Assembly (NCBI GenBank): GCA_030431185.1
Contig: JAUIJO010000036.1
Coordinates: 1 to 17,204 of the forward strand
Source of the DNA: Gammaproteobacteria bacterium
Lineage (GTDB): Bacteria > Pseudomonadota > Gammaproteobacteria > Xanthomonadales > Xanthomonadaceae
Direction of reading: 5' to 3'
Length of the DNA stretch: 17,204 bases
The translations under genes and the position numbers were made by a program. Of this stretch, positions 14,300-17,204 are shown piece after piece. Under the pieces are notes generated by a model. The model saw only the letters and a list, made by a program, of their open reading frames with translations, did not search any database and had not been told where the DNA came from. Numbering within the stretch: position 1 is the stretch's first letter; each line of letters starts with the position of its first letter.

Positions 14300-15081
14300 T
14301 GGCCACGACGTCCCCGGTGACCCATGCCGGATCCGGTTTCAACCTGCGCGCCTGGCGCCTGGAGGCGCGCTGCGAACTCCTGCGCGTCCTGCGTACGCCG
14401 TCGTTCGCGATCCCGACCCTGCTGTTCCCGCCGCTGTTCTACCTCCTGTTCGGCGTGGTCCTCGCGTCGAAGGGCGGCAGCCGCCCCGACGTGGCCGCCT
14501 ATCTGCTGGCCACCTACGGCGTCTTCGGGGTGATGGGCGTGGGCCTGTTCGGGTTCGGCGTCAACGTCGCGCTCGACCGCCAACGCGGCCTGCTGAGGCT
14601 CAAGCGTGCCTTGCCGATGCCGCCGGGCGCCTACGTCGGCGCAAAGATGGTATCGGCGCTCGTGTTCGCCACGGTCTGCTCGCTGACGCTGTCGCTGCTC
14701 GCCGCCACCGTGGGAGGCGTGCAGCTGCATGCCTGGCAGTGGCTGGCGCTGGCCGGCATCAACGTGCTCGGGGTGTTGCCGTTCTGCGCGATCGGGCTCT
14801 GGATCGGCAGCCGGGTGGGTGGCGACGGCGCGCCGGCGGTGGTCAACATCGTCTACCTGCCGATGGCCTTCCTGTCGGGCCTGTGGATGCCGCTGTCGAT
14901 GTTGCCCGGCGTGATCGCCCGCGCCGCGCCGCTGTGGCCGTCGTATCATCTTTCCCAGATCGCCCTGCGTGTGCTCGGCCAGGGCGAGGGGAAGGCACTG
15001 GCGCTGCACCTGGGCGTGCTGCTGGCCGTCACCGCGCTGTTCGCCACGCTCGCCCTGCGCCGGCTGTCGCGAGCGGCCTGA
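14296..15081 (+). CDS. ABC-2 type transporter permease
   Basis: Membrane subunit of 261 residues with six predicted helices (about 37-57, 66-92, 116-141, 148-171, 183-207, 236-256), the standard ABC-2 layout. Family features include the amphipathic N-terminal segment RLEARCELLRVLRTPSF before helix 1, the cytoplasmic DRQRGLLRLKRALPMPPGAYVGAK loop between helices 2 and 3, and the LSGLWMPLSMLP element near helix 5. The ATG at 14296 overlaps the ATPase stop as ATGA; an immediately following ATG at 14299 is also well spaced from the GGAGGAGG that lies within the end of the ATPase gene. Coupled translation with the ATPase is clear. It should form a homodimer in the inner membrane. Substrate unknown, though a membrane-active antibiotic or lipid is plausible from the paired DesK-type kinase. 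Confidence 0.93.
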   Translation: MMATTSPVTHAGSGFNLRAWRLEARCELLRVLRTPSFAIPTLLFPPLFYLLFGVVLASKGGSRPDVAAYLLATYGVFGVMGVGLFGFGVNVALDRQRGLLRLKRALPMPPGAYVGAKMVSALVFATVCSLTLSLLAATVGGVQLHAWQWLALAGINVLGVLPFCAIGLWIGSRVGGDGAPAVVNIVYLPMAFLSGLWMPLSMLPGVIARAAPLWPSYHLSQIALRVLGQGEGKALALHLGVLLAVTALFATLALRRLSRAA

Positions 15082-15120
15082 GAAGCGGGTCCGAGTCCCG
15101 CGCCGGAGGAAAGAAAGAAG

Positions 15121-16343
<1,223 letters not shown>

Positions 16344-16344
<1 letters not shown>

Positions 16345-16943
16345 TGCGGGTGCTGCTCGCGGAAGACCAGGCGATGGTGCGGGGCGCGCTGTCGGCGCTG
16401 CTGGGCCTGGAGGCCGACATCGAGGTGGTGGACGCGGTCGCCGACGGCGAGTCGGCCTGGCGCGCCTTGCAGCAGCATCGGCCCGACCTGCTGGTCACCG
16501 ATATCGAGATGCCCGGCCTGACCGGACTGGAGCTCGCCCAGCGGGTGCAGCGGCATGCGCTGGCGACGCGCGTGGTGATCGTCACCACCTTCGCCCGCGC
16601 GGGTTACCTGCGGCGCGCGCTGGACGCGGGGGTCACCGGCTACCTGCTCAAGGATGCCCCGGCCGAGCAATTGGCCGAGGCGCTGCGCAAGGTCCATGCG
16701 GGCGGTCGCGCCATCGACCCGGAACTGGCGCTGGAGGCCTGGGGCGAGGCGGACCCCCTCAACGACCGCGAGCGCCAGGTGCTGCGGCTCGCCGGCGAGG
16801 GCCAGTCGACCGCGGACATCGCGCGCCAGCTGGGCCTGTCCCAGGGGACCGTGCGCAATTACCTGTCCGAGGCCATCGGCAAGCTGGGCGTCGGCAACCG
16901 CATCGAGGCCTACCGCCTGGCCCGGCAGAAGGGCCTGCTCTGA
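16344..16943 (+). CDS. response regulator, NarL/DesR type with LuxR-like HTH
   Basis: Two-domain response regulator of 199 residues. The receiver has the acidic pair E7 and D8 (in LLAEDQAMVRG), phospho-acceptor D53 (in LLVTDIEMPGLTG), T81/T82 and K103 (in GYLLKDAP). A LuxR-type helix-turn-helix follows (about 138-199), with LNDRERQVLRLAGEGQ and the recognition segment LSQGTVRNYLS. ATG 16344 overlaps the kinase TGA by one base and gives the usual family start MRVLLAEDQ; ATG 16317 would add nine unconserved residues, and a GTG at 16341 is also possible. It is phosphorylated presumably by the kinase encoded just before it. NarL-family regulators bind inverted repeats as dimers, so the twin TGACAGCTGTCA palindromes nearby are natural candidate targets. 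Confidence 0.95.
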
Positions 16944-16950
16944 ACGGGGC

Positions 16951-16966
16951 CCCGGCTCAGGCCGGG
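16951..16966. terminator. small hairpin in the convergent junction
   Basis: CCCGGC (16951-16956) pairs with GCCGGG (16961-16966) around a TCAG loop, between the response regulator stop and the aminopeptidase stop, overlapping the latter. No T-run is present on either side, so it is at best a weak bidirectional terminator. Confidence 0.35.
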
Positions 16967-17204
16967 TAGCGCCCCTTGAGCATCGCGAAGGCCGAGCGCA
17001 GGCCGAGGGCCTCGCCGCCGGGCGGCCGGCCGGGACGCGCGGTGTCGCTCCAGGCATAGACGTCCAGGTGCGCCCATGGCCGGCCTTCCGGGATGAAGCG
17101 CTCCAGGTACAGCGCGGCCGTGACCGAGCCGGCCATCTTCGAGCCGGCATTGGCCATGTCGGCGATGTTGCTGGTCAGGTAGCGCAGGTAGGGGCGCCAC
17201 AGCG
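16957..17204 (-). CDS. M17 leucyl aminopeptidase family protein, C-terminal part only
   Basis: The 3' end of a gene entering from the right edge; about 81 codons are visible, with the start outside the window. The reading frame continues upstream of the internal ATG at 17157, giving LWRPYLRYLTSNIADMANAG. The segment GSKMAGSVTAALYLERFIP followed by WAHLDVYAW is the typical end of M17 zinc-dependent leucyl aminopeptidases, corresponding to the GGAITAAxFLxxF and WAHLDIAGTAW region of PepA. The metal ligands and catalytic residues lie in the part not seen. M17 enzymes remove N-terminal residues from peptides in the cytoplasm as hexamers. It converges on the response regulator gene with only 13 bases between the stops and is probably unrelated to it. 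Confidence 0.88.
   Translation of the reverse strand, partial: LWRPYLRYLTSNIADMANAGSKMAGSVTAALYLERFIPEGRPWAHLDVYAWSDTARPGRPPGGEALGLRSAFAMLKGRYPA

Noticed and set aside
13165..15081. 638-residue plus-strand frame including the ABC-2 permease
   Set aside because: The first 377 residues are an alternate-frame reading of the intergenic region and the ATPase gene; the true permease begins at 14296 or 14299.

Overview
The window is GC-rich, almost fully coding chromosomal DNA. The dacA/ybeD/lipB/lipA order, the style of the lipoproteins and the protein sequences suggest a gammaproteobacterium of the Xanthomonadales (Lysobacter/Luteimonas/Xanthomonas-like). That placement is by eye, without a search. 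No rRNA, tRNA, CRISPR array, insertion sequence, phage gene or obvious pseudogene was seen.

Left block (1-6039, + strand), housekeeping: the 3' end of a PBP5-type D-Ala-D-Ala carboxypeptidase, a 103-residue protein of unknown function, a YbeD/DUF493 protein with a promoter so close that its mRNA is probably leaderless, lipoate synthesis genes lipB and lipA, then a 345-base non-coding stretch holding a possible envelope-stress promoter and a strong leader hairpin, and the periplasmic tail-specific protease prc. Between prc and the convergent next gene lie a perfect 28-base palindrome (probable bidirectional terminator, possibly a dispersed repeat) and five tandem copies of a 7-base unit.

Middle block (6272-12074, - strand): an apparent operon read right to left, made of a membrane-anchored HlyD/MacA-like adaptor, a MacB/LolD-type ATPase, two different FtsX/MacB-type permeases and a putative alpha/beta-hydrolase lipoprotein whose GTG start overlaps the stop of the last permease. 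Upstream on the same strand is a separate SMP-30/gluconolactonase-like lipoprotein gene (12240-13199).

Right block (13382-16943, + strand), divergent from the SMP-30 gene: an ABC-2 type exporter (ATPase, permease), a DesK-type histidine kinase and a NarL/DesR-type response regulator, tightly packed. The window ends in the 3' end of an M17 leucyl aminopeptidase family gene on the - strand.

The most interesting signal is a perfect 12-base palindrome, TGACAGCTGTCA, found exactly twice: in the divergent region between the SMP-30 gene and the ABC/two-component operon, and upstream of the adaptor operon. The simplest reading is that it is the operator of the response regulator encoded here, joining two exporters and two cell-envelope hydrolase lipoproteins into one regulon. 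The regulator-operator link and any shared substrate are inference; the repeats and gene layout are seen directly.
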